Positions 11,387-23,400 of a stretch of DNA of 64,000 nt are shown here, piece after piece (position 1 is the stretch's first letter; each line of letters begins with the position of its first letter). Both the position numbers and the translations under genes were made by a program. The stretch lies in NCBI GenBank assembly GCA_027575765.1, contig JANBPT010000012.1, forward strand, positions 62,001 through 126,000, in the 5' to 3' direction. This DNA comes from Tieghemiomyces parasiticus. Taxonomy: Eukaryota > Kickxellomycota > Dimargaritomycetes > Dimargaritales > Dimargaritaceae. A model generated the notes under the pieces. It was not told the origin of the DNA and did no database searches. It saw only the letters and a program-made list of their open reading frames with translations.

Positions 11387-13011
11387 GGTAGCGACAGAGG
11401 TAATAAACGAGAGTGGCGGAAGAGTGGCCCGGTAAGGATTGGATAAATAAATTAAAGGCCAAGGGCATAAAGACTATTAAGTAACCGAGGTACGGTATGG
11501 CATCGATGGAAAGCGAAAAGCTGTGTACCAAAAATACGGAGCGGTTTTGAACTGATCAAGTCGCAAGGCCAAAGTAGGCAGCCGGGTGTAAATTGCAGTC
11601 GGACGAGCGGAGAAAGGGGGTATAAAGAAAAAAACGGACGGTGGTAAGGGGCGGGGCTGCAGTGTAAGAAAGAGAAAGGAGCGGAGCGAGACAAAGAGCG
11701 GTGAGGCGCTTGTACGTCGCATACCGATATATACTTGGAGGGAGGCACTGTCTATGGAACTGGGAAGTAGTGACAGTACATGCAGGTCAACAGCAGACCG
11801 CGCCCGAGTGCGCATAGAGACCAGCCCAATAGCCAGAAGAGTGGCTGGCGGACATTGGGAAGGAAGGGAGGCGGGCGAGGGATTAGAAAAACTGTGGGAT
11901 CGGCCACGAAAACGGGCGGCTAGAAGTGTGGGGTTGACGCTGCTGAGGCGGGGACGGAGGTTATGGCGCCCCAGTTGGAAACTTGCGACTCGTCGACTGT
12001 CCATGCGGCGTAATCCTACGGCTTCATGTGAACGATATGCTTTCGTAGCAAGGCCCCCAGGATCCGGTGCGTCTCTGTGTCATACAGTAACGCTTATGGT
12101 TGGGGATACCAAGGCTTGTATACATTGTTTAAGGTTCAATTCAAACTACCCAGATGGAAACCGTCAGTGGGGCTGAAGCGGATTGCCTTTTCCTGCCCTT
12201 ATGGCTCTAACTGTAGCACCAGGGTTCGAACGGCCAATACTTCGCGTGGGGCCAAACGAACGCCCCTAGAGACGACAATGACATAAGACGCATCCGTCCA
12301 ATCCCACAAGCCAGGCGACTGCGGCGGAGGCTGCTGCAGGTCAGCTGCGCGTGAAGCTTCTCGTCTTGGTTTTTGCAGACGTCTAGAAAATAGTCAGGAC
12401 CTGTGGGTAACGATGCCAGAAAAGCAATGGATTGGCTGGCAGAGTCTTGAGAAAAAAGGGGAGAAGGTTGCCCCCCCCCCAGTAGGCTACGCCAGGAAGT
12501 GTTCTACACGACCAATAGGCTGGGGGGAGGCTGACCGGGGTAAGGAGAGTCGATATGTGGTAAATCATGTGCCGCTAAACTCCAATGGTGACGTTCTAAA
12601 AGCTTCGCTGCATAGCCTTTAGTTTCCTCTTCGGCCCGAGACCCGCCTGGCAATTATAACGCGCGACACCCGACGCAAGCTACCCCGGGACGGAGAACGT
12701 CTTCGCTGGTTCGGCTTTAACGGCCCTGCGTCTCTTATGGTGTGCTGCCATATGGAGCTCATTTTCTCATAAATCACCTATTGTTCCGCCTAATCATGGC
12801 GATCCTGACACCTAGAGAGTAGACTGGTTTCTGACAAGACCTCCCCCCAAGTCGTCTATACACTCTCACCAGACAACATTTATTGAGCGCACCATCAATA
12901 TAGCAACACTGGATCCCCCCCAAAAAGGGACTGGGCAAAACTGCAAGTGCCGCAGGGGGAGGAGAAGGAGAAGGGCGGGGCGAAGTTAAATAGGCACATA
13001 CATGTCGGCTG
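11387..13011. other. Intergenic region, no gene seen
   Basis: This is the promoter side of the peroxiredoxin-like gene and the 3' side of the Rab3GAP gene. The first 600 bases are pyrimidine-rich on the minus strand, as in a fungal leader. A run of C lies at about 12,471-12,480. Open frames of up to 175 codons near 11.5-12.0 kb on the minus strand have low-complexity Pro/Ser/Leu translations and no family features. Confidence 0.45.
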
Positions 13012-16000
13012 TTACTTGTTGGTAGCGACAGGTACGTCCTGAACCATGGTCTCGCACATACGCATACCGTCCCCGATCATCACGTACAAACGGTTGGATA
13101 CGGTATCGGGGAAATTAAGCGTCTGAAACACGTACTCCTGGCGGGCGAGGCGACGGCTGGACGGGTCGTAACTATAGAAAAGGGCCGCGACAGCCTCGCG
13201 TTCCGATGAGTCGCCACCACCACCACCACTGCCAGGGTTAGTCAGCGTTGGCAGAACCGAAGAGGCCCGTCGCTGACGGGCCTGGCGGCTGCCTACGGCG
13301 TACAGACTCCCGAGTGGTACATTCTCATCGTTCCCGCTGGATCCGTCGACAGGCTGCCGTCCGGCGGTAGACACCAATCGGGTAAGCCCCGGGATCTGGT
13401 CCGTCAAGTCCACGGTGGCCTCTTTATCACGTAGCAAGCGGTTGACTAAGTTAAATTGTCGGGGGAACCGGTGGAGCAGGGCGAGGGCGCGGCCGAGCCC
13501 GGATTCCACGGTTCGCAGCTGGCTCATGAGGCGTTCCCGTCGCCGGTCCATAGCTACGGTACTACCACTATAGGCACGGTGGGGCCAGTCGAACCGCCGG
13601 AACTCATCGGCAAATTGCTGAAGGTGCGTGCGGAGATACGGGAGATGGGTCACAACGGGTGTGGCGCGTAGCGCTTGGTAGCTCGTCAGTAGCGTGGTCG
13701 GCAGGAGGTGCCGGAACACGTCCTCGGCGGATAGGGCTTCGAGGAAGGATAGGACTTGGTCAGCCTCGCGCCGGTGGCTGAAGAGCGGCTTCTGCCGGGA
13801 AATAGGTACAGGCCGAGCGGCCGCCCAGAGTTGCTGCCACAGATTGTCGGGTTCCGACATCCGTAGGCTCAACTGACCCACGGGTTCGGCGGTGACTGAT
13901 GAGTCCGAGTTCACCTGGGGGGTGGTTTCCGGATTGGTATCCTCGACCTTAGGGCACGATGGATCGGTAGGCTCCGTTGGACGGTGGTCATTGGTACCCT
14001 CGTCCGCACTCTCGGTCGCCGAGTCTTGCCACGGTTCGCCTTCCACTTGCACCGTCACCTGTTCATCTTCCGCCTCCTGGTTGCCTTCTGGGACCGGTCC
14101 GGCGGCCACCCGGCGTCCCTTAGGTCGTCGGGTGGATGCGACCCGTACCAGGGCATTCCCCATGGCGCTCACCGCCACCGGCGACGTCGGCTGCGGCCCA
14201 CCACATTCCCGTGAGGTTCCCTCATCCCTCGTATCCTCCTCCACCGTCTCAGTTACCCAGTCCCGCGGTGAGTGCCACCGTACGAAATCCGCCAGGACAC
14301 ATCCGGGGTTAGCGGCCTTGAACGCCTGCATATCCGAAAACAGCTGGGCCGATAGCGTCTGGGCGCGGCGGAGGGCGGCCTGAGGGGAGGCGCCCAGACC
14401 CACCAGATACTGCTCCTGGTCTTGTAACATATCTTCGGTCATGAGGGGCGATTCTTGAGTCTCCGGAATCCACATTGGTTCACCACTGCCCAGTAAAGTG
14501 AGGTGGTCGGCCGGGTAGGCATGGCCCTCACGCAGCAGAGCGGTGGCCAACTGGATTGAGGAGGTCGAGGTGATGGACGGGCTGGTAGGTACATCGTTGT
14601 CGGCGACGTCATTGTTGGGTTGGAGATTTACTGAAGCCAGCACGGTAGCCAGTGAGGGACCGTTGGAGCTCAGGGACGGTGGGGTGTGGATGCTGGTCGC
14701 GACCGGAGCGTTGACCATCGAAGCCATGGCCGGGTCGCCCATACGCGGTGGCTGGAGATGTGGTGAGCGCGTGGCGTGCTCGGACCGGTCGGAAAAGATC
14801 GAGGACGCATCGTCATCATCAACAATATCGCCTTCGTCATTGTCGGCCCGAGCGAACGCGTCTGTCCGAGCGGAGTGGGTAGGTTCCACGATGGCCACCT
14901 CCTCCGCCCCATCCGTATCACTATCCTCGTCGGTCAGTCGGTTATACTCGGATTCAGGTATCTGAACGTGGTCGTAGTCTGGGTCGCTGATGGCGCGGGC
15001 CCAAGGCCGGGTCACGTCACTGCCGGCCTGGGCGTCCCGGCCTTCACGTAGGAAAGACATCAAACGGCGGCGGCGATTGCCCAGTGATGGGTCTGCTTGG
15101 ACCGGGTGATGTACAGCCGGTGCCAGGTTGGACGTAGGGAACTTGGTGACTGGGAAAGTCGAGGCCCGGGTTGGGCTTCCAGCCGGTGATCGCAAGTGTC
15201 CGCCACTATCGCTGCCAGCCTCCCCAGTACGCACCAACCGTTCGTACCGGGCGGTCATCTCAGCCCCCTGGGTGGCGGCGAGTTTACGTTCCGCCCGACG
15301 TTTACTGGCGATACAAGCATTGAGCATGGCCAGCTTTTGGTGCAGCACGTTGTACCGCAGGTTGATCGGAGAAATCTCCGGATTAAACGGCTCCTCCTCA
15401 CCGCGGGTGGCCGCCCGTCGACGGTTACTGCCCATGTGTGACGTGGCCGTCAGGGTGACCTGAAGGGGGTTACCCGACCGGCGGCGGGCGCGCGTATCCT
15501 CGTCGTAGGGCCGCCAACCATATATATCGTGAATCTCCTGGTCATTGACGTGCGGGATCAGGATGAGGTTTTCCCAGTGCCACCGGAGGGCACGCACAAA
15601 GTGGGGCCACAGGACCCGGAGCAGGTCAGTAGGGCGGAGGGGTGCGAACGGGGTGCTGTAGAGGCGGGTCACGTTGGTGAGCAGATGGACTAGGTTCCAC
15701 AGTACGGACCCGAACGGGACAGCAGTCCCGTGGCGGCTACGGCCAATCACGTCAACGATTGTGTTGGGAAGGTTACCCAGACCGGGGTCGCTCGGGGGAC
15801 CGGTCGGGAGGTACTCCGCATCCAGTACAATTTCGAGCGTGCGCTGTAACGCCTCGATGCAGTCGCCCGGTAAATCCACCTTGGACGGACGCCGCGGCCG
15901 GGGGAGGGTGTCCGAGAGCCGGGACGACGTACTCGGGAGGAGGCCTCGTACGCTAGCCCAAGTCGAGGAGACCAGGGAGGCCGGCGACGACGGGGTGCGC

Positions 16001-17760
16001 AGGTGGGCGTAGTCGTTGAGCTGAATCCAGTAGCTGACCGAATCTTCCAAAGCGTCGGACAGGCGGAGGTTCTCATGGGCGGGCCCCACAAACTGCCCGC
16101 TCACCGTCCAGGCCGAAGCACTCCGTGAGGCGTCGAGGATTACCTCGTCGTCTTCCGAGAGGTAGCGGGTGCACGGTAAAAGTGGGAAATGAATGTCCAC
16201 GGCGATCTGAACCAGCGGGTTGTGGAGCGGGCCCACGGATAAGGCCGCGAGGAGGCCCTGTCCAAGCGGGTCGAGCGGCAGGTCCGGGACGGGTAGCGTA
16301 GACCGTGCGAAGCTCGGGGTCCGCGGAGAAGTCAACGGGGTGGTGAGCGGAGTGGCCGTAGCGCTAGCCGAGGAAGTGTTGGCCGCGAGTGCGGCGAGGA
16401 CGACCTCACGCCAGTGCCGGTCCTCTACGTTACGAAACTGGTACCGGTAGGTCACCGCCATCCGGGTCAGGTCGCGCGGGCTGAGGTAGGCCCCCGGGGA
16501 CGACCGGGCAATGGCAGGGCGGAAGGATCGCGTGAGGGCCGAGAACATGGAGGCGATGGAGGCCGATTCAGCGGCTGCGGCCGCGGCAGTGGCCGCGGTG
16601 GTCGCGCCTGTGGGGGCTAAATCGGCCCCGGGCAACACCCGGTTCCATGCCACCGACCTGGTGAAGAGCTGCAAGAGTCCTTCCACGTAGGAGTAGTTGT
16701 GGGGTGTGTGGTCGAGGGCAGTGGTGCGGTAGTGGGTTTCGGTGGCGAGCGGTGGCAGTGGGGCAGGCCCCGCCGCCGTAGAGGTAGTCGTGGGGGCGGC
16801 CCGGGCTATTCCGGCCCAAGTGAGTCGGTACCCGAGGTACAGCTGTTCGTCCGCCTCCCCCACAGGAATGAAGATCGGCAGGGTACACCGGACGGTCCGT
16901 AGGGAGGTGGCGAGAATAGCCAGTAGCGATTTAGCGGTCTCCTCCGAGATGGTGTGGTGACGCGTGGGCGGGGCACTGGTAAACCCTAACGTGGAGGAAA
17001 TGGTGGAAGCTAGGGACAAGGTCGGCGGGCTAGTCGGAGGAGCCGCGGGGCCGTGGGGCGACCGCGGGGGCGAAAGGCCGCTAGTTGGGGACGCCACGTT
17101 CGGGAGGTCCAAAGTTAAAACTAGAATGCGGCCCTCGCCGGCCCAGCGATGGAGCACGTGGTAGCGAGTGGGCTGACCGTTCAGGTAGGTGTCGGTAGGC
17201 GGGGTTAGAGGGTAGAAGGTAGGGGCTGGGGATGACAGCGGCGAATTAACGCTGGCCCGCCGGCTGCCCGGGCCGGCACCACCACCACCACCCCCTACAC
17301 CGCCGAGCCCTGCGGGATGGGCGGCTAGCACGGGGTGGCAGGAATACGCGAGGCGGAAGGTCCGCCGGTCATCTAATTGGACCAGAGAGTCCTGCAGGAA
17401 CGGGACCCCGTTAATAAACGTCGGGGATCCCGGGATACTACCAGGTGGCAGGCGACCAAGGGATGGTGGGGGGTCACCAGCTTGGGCCGGCCGAGATAAG
17501 GACGAAATATTCGACAAATGGGCCGATAAGGGCCTCCCCGCAGTCAACACGGGTGAGGTCACGGTTGAGGTCCGGCGTGAACGGTTGCCTGACGAGCCGA
17601 TCGAGTCCTCAGTCAGCCCCCATTCGCGTAGTACGGCCTCGACCGTCGGAGTACACTGGTCCCAGGACGTGGTCGCCGTCGCTGGCGTATTGCTGACAAT
17701 CTCGTAGGCGTCATCCCCGAGACCCTGGTCGGACCGGCCGGGTTCCGCCACGGTCGCCAT
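13012..17760 (-). CDS. Rab3 GTPase-activating protein catalytic subunit (RAB3GAP1 homologue)
   Basis: A single open frame of 1582 residues starts at an ATG at 17760. The family pairs with a non-catalytic subunit, stimulates GTP hydrolysis on Rab3-type GTPases, acts in Rab18 control at the ER and affects autophagy. Diagnostic blocks are INLRYNVLHQKLAMLNACI (about 797-815), FKAANPGCVLADFVRWHSPR (about 1145-1165) and the region with RQKPLF and READQVLSFL (about 1320-1340). The last corresponds to the C-terminal catalytic part of the animal protein. Human RAB3GAP1 has 981 residues; the extra length is Ser/Pro/Ala/Gly-rich insertions at about 60-180, 835-1100 and 1180-1300. No intron is needed over 4.7 kb, unusual among the intron-bearing neighbours. 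Most ascomycete yeasts lack this family. Confidence 0.92.
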   Translation of the reverse strand: MATVAEPGRSDQGLGDDAYEIVSNTPATATTSWDQCTPTVEAVLREWGLTEDSIGSSGNRSRRTSTVTSPVLTAGRPLSAHLSNISSLSRPAQAGDPPPSLGRLPPGSIPGSPTFINGVPFLQDSLVQLDDRRTFRLAYSCHPVLAAHPAGLGGVGGGGGGAGPGSRRASVNSPLSSPAPTFYPLTPPTDTYLNGQPTRYHVLHRWAGEGRILVLTLDLPNVASPTSGLSPPRSPHGPAAPPTSPPTLSLASTISSTLGFTSAPPTRHHTISEETAKSLLAILATSLRTVRCTLPIFIPVGEADEQLYLGYRLTWAGIARAAPTTTSTAAGPAPLPPLATETHYRTTALDHTPHNYSYVEGLLQLFTRSVAWNRVLPGADLAPTGATTAATAAAAAAESASIASMFSALTRSFRPAIARSSPGAYLSPRDLTRMAVTYRYQFRNVEDRHWREVVLAALAANTSSASATATPLTTPLTSPRTPSFARSTLPVPDLPLDPLGQGLLAALSVGPLHNPLVQIAVDIHFPLLPCTRYLSEDDEVILDASRSASAWTVSGQFVGPAHENLRLSDALEDSVSYWIQLNDYAHLRTPSSPASLVSSTWASVRGLLPSTSSRLSDTLPRPRRPSKVDLPGDCIEALQRTLEIVLDAEYLPTGPPSDPGLGNLPNTIVDVIGRSRHGTAVPFGSVLWNLVHLLTNVTRLYSTPFAPLRPTDLLRVLWPHFVRALRWHWENLILIPHVNDQEIHDIYGWRPYDEDTRARRRSGNPLQVTLTATSHMGSNRRRAATRGEEEPFNPEISPINLRYNVLHQKLAMLNACIASKRRAERKLAATQGAEMTARYERLVRTGEAGSDSGGHLRSPAGSPTRASTFPVTKFPTSNLAPAVHHPVQADPSLGNRRRRLMSFLREGRDAQAGSDVTRPWARAISDPDYDHVQIPESEYNRLTDEDSDTDGAEEVAIVEPTHSARTDAFARADNDEGDIVDDDDASSIFSDRSEHATRSPHLQPPRMGDPAMASMVNAPVATSIHTPPSLSSNGPSLATVLASVNLQPNNDVADNDVPTSPSITSTSSIQLATALLREGHAYPADHLTLLGSGEPMWIPETQESPLMTEDMLQDQEQYLVGLGASPQAALRRAQTLSAQLFSDMQAFKAANPGCVLADFVRWHSPRDWVTETVEEDTRDEGTSRECGGPQPTSPVAVSAMGNALVRVASTRRPKGRRVAAGPVPEGNQEAEDEQVTVQVEGEPWQDSATESADEGTNDHRPTEPTDPSCPKVEDTNPETTPQVNSDSSVTAEPVGQLSLRMSEPDNLWQQLWAAARPVPISRQKPLFSHRREADQVLSFLEALSAEDVFRHLLPTTLLTSYQALRATPVVTHLPYLRTHLQQFADEFRRFDWPHRAYSGSTVAMDRRRERLMSQLRTVESGLGRALALLHRFPRQFNLVNRLLRDKEATVDLTDQIPGLTRLVSTAGRQPVDGSSGNDENVPLGSLYAVGSRQARQRRASSVLPTLTNPGSGGGGGDSSEREAVAALFYSYDPSSRRLARQEYVFQTLNFPDTVSNRLYVMIGDGMRMCETMVQDVPVATNK

Positions 17761-20449
17761 GTGGACAAGGCTGGGCAGTTAATTGGAGGGCGTGACAGGG
17801 TGTTGGCTGGTGGAATGGCTAGTAGCACAAACGTGTGCAGCCTGGGCCTAGTGCGTTTTGAAGTCGGGGCTAGCGTCAAAGAGAGGCGGTAGTATTGTAC
17901 GAGGAGTGGAGTCAAGGGACCTGAAGGTTTAAAGGCGGCAGCCCCGAGGTGGCTGGTAAGCAGAAGGGTGGGTGGGGGGCGGAAAAAGGTGCACAAGGGT
18001 GCGGCGCGAACTCAGCAGTCTACGTTTCGAGGAACTCCGCGTCCGTTGAGTGGTGCTGACCTTGGGCTCGGTGGGAAGACTAGGTGTTGTGGGGCTTCTC
18101 AACTGCTGTTGGCTGATATAGTGGTGCGGCCAGCGGCTAATATGGTATGGATTGGAGTGTCGGGCCAGAAGAGAAATAGGTGGAAAAAGACTGGGAACGG
18201 ATGCCCTCGCCGCGACAATTATATAGCGCATCGGACGGCCCGTCGATTAGATGCGGTCCCTGTCCCGTCCCAGCAGAGTAGCCGACCTTGTGCTGTTGGC
18301 GCTACCCTGTTGCACGCCCATCTATCTGCGCCATAAAGAATGGATTGCCACGCCCGTCTAGTTCACATAACAATCACGACGAGGTACCGGCCCCTACTTG
18401 GGAGGACAATGCCCCACATTGAGGCACCCATGCCTCCTTCTCCCTGGCGGTCACCCTTCAGAACCAGCCATGCGTCATTCAAGCGCAGTGTGCGGGCTGC
18501 CTTCCACCCACCACTGTTCTTCCCGGTCCACCCGTGCACCGACAAGTGAGGACGATCTCACGAACAATGTTACTGTGTGGCAGCCAGCGTCCCGATGTGG
18601 AAAAATAAAACGCCGGGGTATGGGTCAAAAAACGTAAGCAGAGCGCATTGTTACCCGACAATAGCCTTTACGTAAGGCAATAAACCACGAGCGGGTACGC
18701 GAAGAGGCTGGGGGGGGGCTGGAAAGGATAGCAAACTCGCATCCTGGCGGGCTGCCCTACGTTAAACGTCCGGTGTGGGAAACCCAACGCTTCTTGAGCA
18801 ATAAAAGCACGGCTCGGCGAGATAAACAATAAGCACCCAGTGTCGCCTTTTAGCGCTAGATTCGGAGTCAGCACCAAGCGACTTCACTCAGCGTACCAGG
18901 TCTAATAAATACGGGCTAGGATAATGGTGCTGGTTCATGAATCACGGCCACGTTACGACCAACCCGAGTTCCATTTCCCAACGGCTTCGGGGCTCGGCTT
19001 TCCGCTGAGGCTGTTCTGACGTTGGTGAAAGACCTGGCGTGGTGCAGGGAGTTCACTTCCCCTAATGATCAGGGCTACCGCCCCCCCCCCACGCCGCCAC
19101 ACTAAAGGCCTGATACTCTCACTACCGACCTGTTCCTGGATCAGTCTAACAGTTAACATATCTAGCTTCCAATGCCGATGTGTTTATTCCCAAAGTAGAC
19201 AAAGTACCTGGAGCGGAGATCGTAGCCTCCGCTTACATGGCTCAGGTACGTCCGTGCCAAGTGTGTACTCCGATGGGGGGTAGATCAGATACGCTAAAGG
19301 TGGCCAGGCAGCCTTTGTTAGGAGCCACCGTAGCAACCTAGTGGTCACATGACCCCCTTCACTTCCTCCCTCATGGAGCGCAACGGTTCCAGCTATCAGG
19401 GCAGCTGACCCTGGAATCGTGAGCACAGGGCGTCATCGGCTGTGTTTACTCCCTTCTTTACCCCTTGGATCCGGTCCCTCGCCTGCTAGGGGCACCATCA
19501 TTTTTTTTTTGGGATTCTTCACTGCGGCTTTCTGTCAGGGTTTGTACGTACGCAATTAGCGGGGTGCATTGGGCCGTAGCCCAGCACTTCAGCTTACCGC
19601 CGCAATGCCTCATTACGATACATTGTAACTGACATGTGGGCTCCAGCCACCAATCTACTTTGGTTTATTTTATTTGGCCACATGTACTTACGCCTCCATG
19701 CAAGGGCCAGACCCGGCTAGTGACTCGGCAGCAGATGGATGTACCACCCGTGGCTCCCAGTAACCGACCATCCGCGCCCTGTTGCTCAATAATGTACATG
19801 GCCTAAGCCTCGGTAGCATGGCATCACCATGTTCCTGCCGAGACCAGGTAAGCCCCTCCGGCCCAGCATGACCGTTTTGTGGCGAGGTCAGCCCGGGGGG
19901 TATTACGTTACTTGATTACCAAAAATAGGTGGAGCCCTTATACATCGGCGGGGCGGCCCCTAGGTCGCCCCTAGTCTCATTCCGAGCCCCGGCAGAGGAG
20001 CATAGCGATATGAAAGCGCTCGGCACCCGCTCTGTCCCTCACCCTACCTTATGTCCGTATACCAAGACCATTCTCCTGAACGTGCCGCTGGTTTATATAA
20101 CAAGAACACGCCGCCACCATTTTCGCCCCCTTCCCTCCGATAATTTAACCTTTCCACTTGCTCATACTTGTCGGTTGACACCGTCGCGTCTCGTTTCAAT
20201 TATCAACCTGCACTATCTCTGCATGAACTACCCTCCATTGTTTCTCGGCAGCCCCACCGTCGCAGTGCCGCATCCTTTTATTAGCGCATTACTTATCGCC
20301 CAAACCTGCAACTGATAGATTTCTCACCACAGTTGTCAAATTATTTTTTGCCGCTGGAGCTCGCGTCCAAATATCCTCAACCTTCCCCTATTATATTTAC
20401 CCGAGGGGCCCTCGCGCCCAATATCAATCTATTGACTATTTCTTTTGCC
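17761..20449. other. Divergent intergenic region, Rab3GAP to BK-like channel
   Basis: This 2.7 kb region lies between two start codons. No convincing gene is present. It has G/C homopolymers (about 18,711-18,719 and 19,081-19,090) and a T run at 19,501. The last 400 bases before the channel ATG are CT-rich and include a TTTATATAA stretch near 20,092 that could be the channel promoter. Confidence 0.45.
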
Positions 20450-23400
20450 ATGGACGATAGCGAAAAGCCGCGTTTAGTGGCCTCGCCAACTTCCGTACGC
20501 CCAGCCGTACTCAGCCGCCGGGCCTCCTCATTAGAGCAGAAGTGGCCCAACTGGGCTACCCGGGACTCTTTAAACCGACTCCTACTCTGGGTCCAGCGGG
20601 TGGCCTTCTTTCTTGACCACTCACGATTGGGCCGAATCTGGGATTTCTTGGACACGGGGCTCAACACCATCCAGGTGGCCCTCTTCATCTGGGTAAGCCA
20701 TGGCACCCCCAAGGGCGAGAGGACCTGTACCAACCAGTTCAGTCCACAGCTAATCATTGGCGCTATAACTCTAACCGACTATCACTATCTACGCATCTAT
20801 CCATCCTACCCGAACGATGCCTTTTCCAGCACACCACCGCCACGACGAGCAGCGGCTTACCGGCTCCGCTGAGTCTGGCCCACCGAATTCCCGAGTTGGT
20901 CATTACGCTCCTCCTCCTGGGTCAGTTTCTGATTCGCCACCTACTCATCACGGGCGAAACCCTCAGCCTATTCATGGTGGTCACGCTTCTCGATACACTA
21001 CCTCCGCTGGTGGCCATCACGGTCTCCTTCGCCAACCATGCCATGTACAATAGCTTTCTCAGCGCCGGCATCCTGGTTATTTTTTACCCCATCCGTTTCG
21101 TTCGGCTCCAAATGTCGCTCAACCGGTTTTTGGCCCCGGGTCAAAACTCCATCATTCGGCTATCGGAATTTAAACGCAAGATTGTGTTGCTGGTCAGCGA
21201 TGTGGCAATGGCACTCCTCGCTGTTGCCGCCGTCTTGTATACATGGCTCTACCATTTTTCGGCCTCGGGTATCGCCAGTCAACACCAGGTGTTCACCTAC
21301 TTCGACGCGTTCTTCTTTTGTGCGGTCAGCATCACCGCGGGACCGGCCGACAGCGTGGTACCGGACCTGATTATCACCCGCCTGGTAGTGATCGGCATCC
21401 TGGTTCTCGCAGCTCTCTTCTTGCCAGCGCCCATCGGCTCCATCGTCAGCCTGATGCAGGGGGTCTCGCAGTATACTTCCTATTCCAACGACCCGCGGTT
21501 TAACCACGTGATGGTCTGCGGCAGCCTGGATTTCATGGCTGTCAGTGAGTTTCTTAACGAGTTTTATAATGAGGACCACGGTGTGCGCATTATGCACACC
21601 ACAGTCGTTATTGTTAACGATTCCGAGCCCGATGACGACCTCCGGCGATTACTGCATGATCCGCTCTACGCCGCCCGGGTACGATACTATAAGGGCTCGC
21701 CCACCTCTTACACGGTACTGGATACCGTACGCGCCCGGGACGCCAAAGCAATCTTTATCCTGACGTCCAAATTCGGCGGCCGTTCCCGGATCGACGAGGA
21801 TGCTGAGACGGTCATGCGCGCCCTGGCCATTTCGTCCTACGTGTCGGGACCAGCCATCGAGGTTTTCCCAACCGGCCGCTGGGCGCCCCTCAAGGCAGCC
21901 CTCCGGACCCGCCACCGCCCATCCGTGGTAGGAGCCGAATCCGCCACGTCAAGCGACGACCACCATCGCCACCACCACCACCATCGAAGCCGTGCCGCCA
22001 CCGTCCATCAGGTCCGTATCTATGCTCAGACCCTGCTCCCGGAGACCGAAACCCACTTCCGTGCCCTGCGTACCACCCGCATCCTCGCCGTCGAAGAGTT
22101 CCGAATGGGCCTCCTAGCCCAGAGCTGCGCCACCCCAGGCTTCTCCACACTCATGCACATTCTCACTGCCACGCTGACGGACAAGTCGGTGGCCAAGATC
22201 ATCCATGACCTCCGCCCGCAGGTCAGCCCGCGCGAACTGGACTGGATGGAGGTTTACCTGCAGTGTGCCACCCAGGAAATCTACGAAACCCGGTTTCCTA
22301 GGTCGTGCGTAGGTTTACCCTACCGCTCCGTCGTACGGTGTCTATACGAGACGTACGGTGTCGTAGTCTTCGCCGTCGGCATCAGCCGCAACCGTCCGCG
22401 GAACCCCCACCTCGCTACCGAGTTCCACGAGCTGTACCTAAACCCTATTAACCACGTCATTCGACCCAACGATATAGCCTTTATCATCGCCCATAGTAGT
22501 CAGCAGACCGACGACCTCGCTAAGTTTCCAGGTCCCCGTACCGATCCGGCCGGACTGGACGATTATGACTACGCACACCTCCTGGGCGATACCGTACTGC
22601 CGGACTACCATAGTCGGGCCTCAGACGCCATGTCGCCCGAGGAGAGGCTAGAATCCGGGGTTCCCGAGTTGACCGATTTCCAACCGGCGGATAATGGTCC
22701 ACGGCGGCCATATCAACCCCCACCACCCAGCACGATCCCCATCTCGCCGGTTCCAGTCGCTTACCATGGGAACCAGCTCGATATCAACCCGTCGGATGTC
22801 AGCTCTAACGGAGCGGCGGCCAGCCAACCGACCACCATCACTACCACAACCGGTACAGGCCTCAACGATACTTTACTTTACTCTCCAACCTTCGAAATTC
22901 GACGCAAGGTAGCCCGCCGGGTCCGGAAATTCACCACCGATGGTCCGGGCCAGGATATTCGACAGCGTAAGAAGCGAATCCTGCGGCAGCACAACCCGTT
23001 CCCGAAAAATCTTGCCGACCATATTGTAATTTGCGACGCCAGCCCAACGTTCCCACGTAACGTCGAATACCTCGTGCAGTCCCTCAAGACGGCATTCAGC
23101 GACGATCGGCTCGCCATTGTAATTTTGGCCGTTGCTCACCCGCCCCGAGTCCAGGCCCTGACCTTGCGGGACTTTGCCAACGTATACGTGGTCGACGGTA
23201 ACCCGCTATTGGCCCAAGATCTGAGCCGGACCTATGTCGAACGTGCTCGGGGCGTGATCGTCCTAAGCAATGCCAAACATCACCACCAAGCCTCGCACCG
23301 GCTAGTGGACTGTTCGGCCGTGCTCTGCGAAATGAACATCCGGAGTTGGTACTGTCTACATCCCCGCAGGTTCTCAGTAGTTGAGATGATCCACCGACTC

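Noticed and set aside
11477..12004. A 175-codon minus-strand open frame upstream of the peroxiredoxin-like gene.
   Set aside because: It is Pro/Ser/Leu-rich leader-like sequence; splicing it to the gene is not needed since the ATG at 11386 gives a complete protein.
12205..12240. A T-loop-like GGTTCGAAC.
   Set aside because: No matching acceptor stem or anticodon arm upstream; treated as chance.
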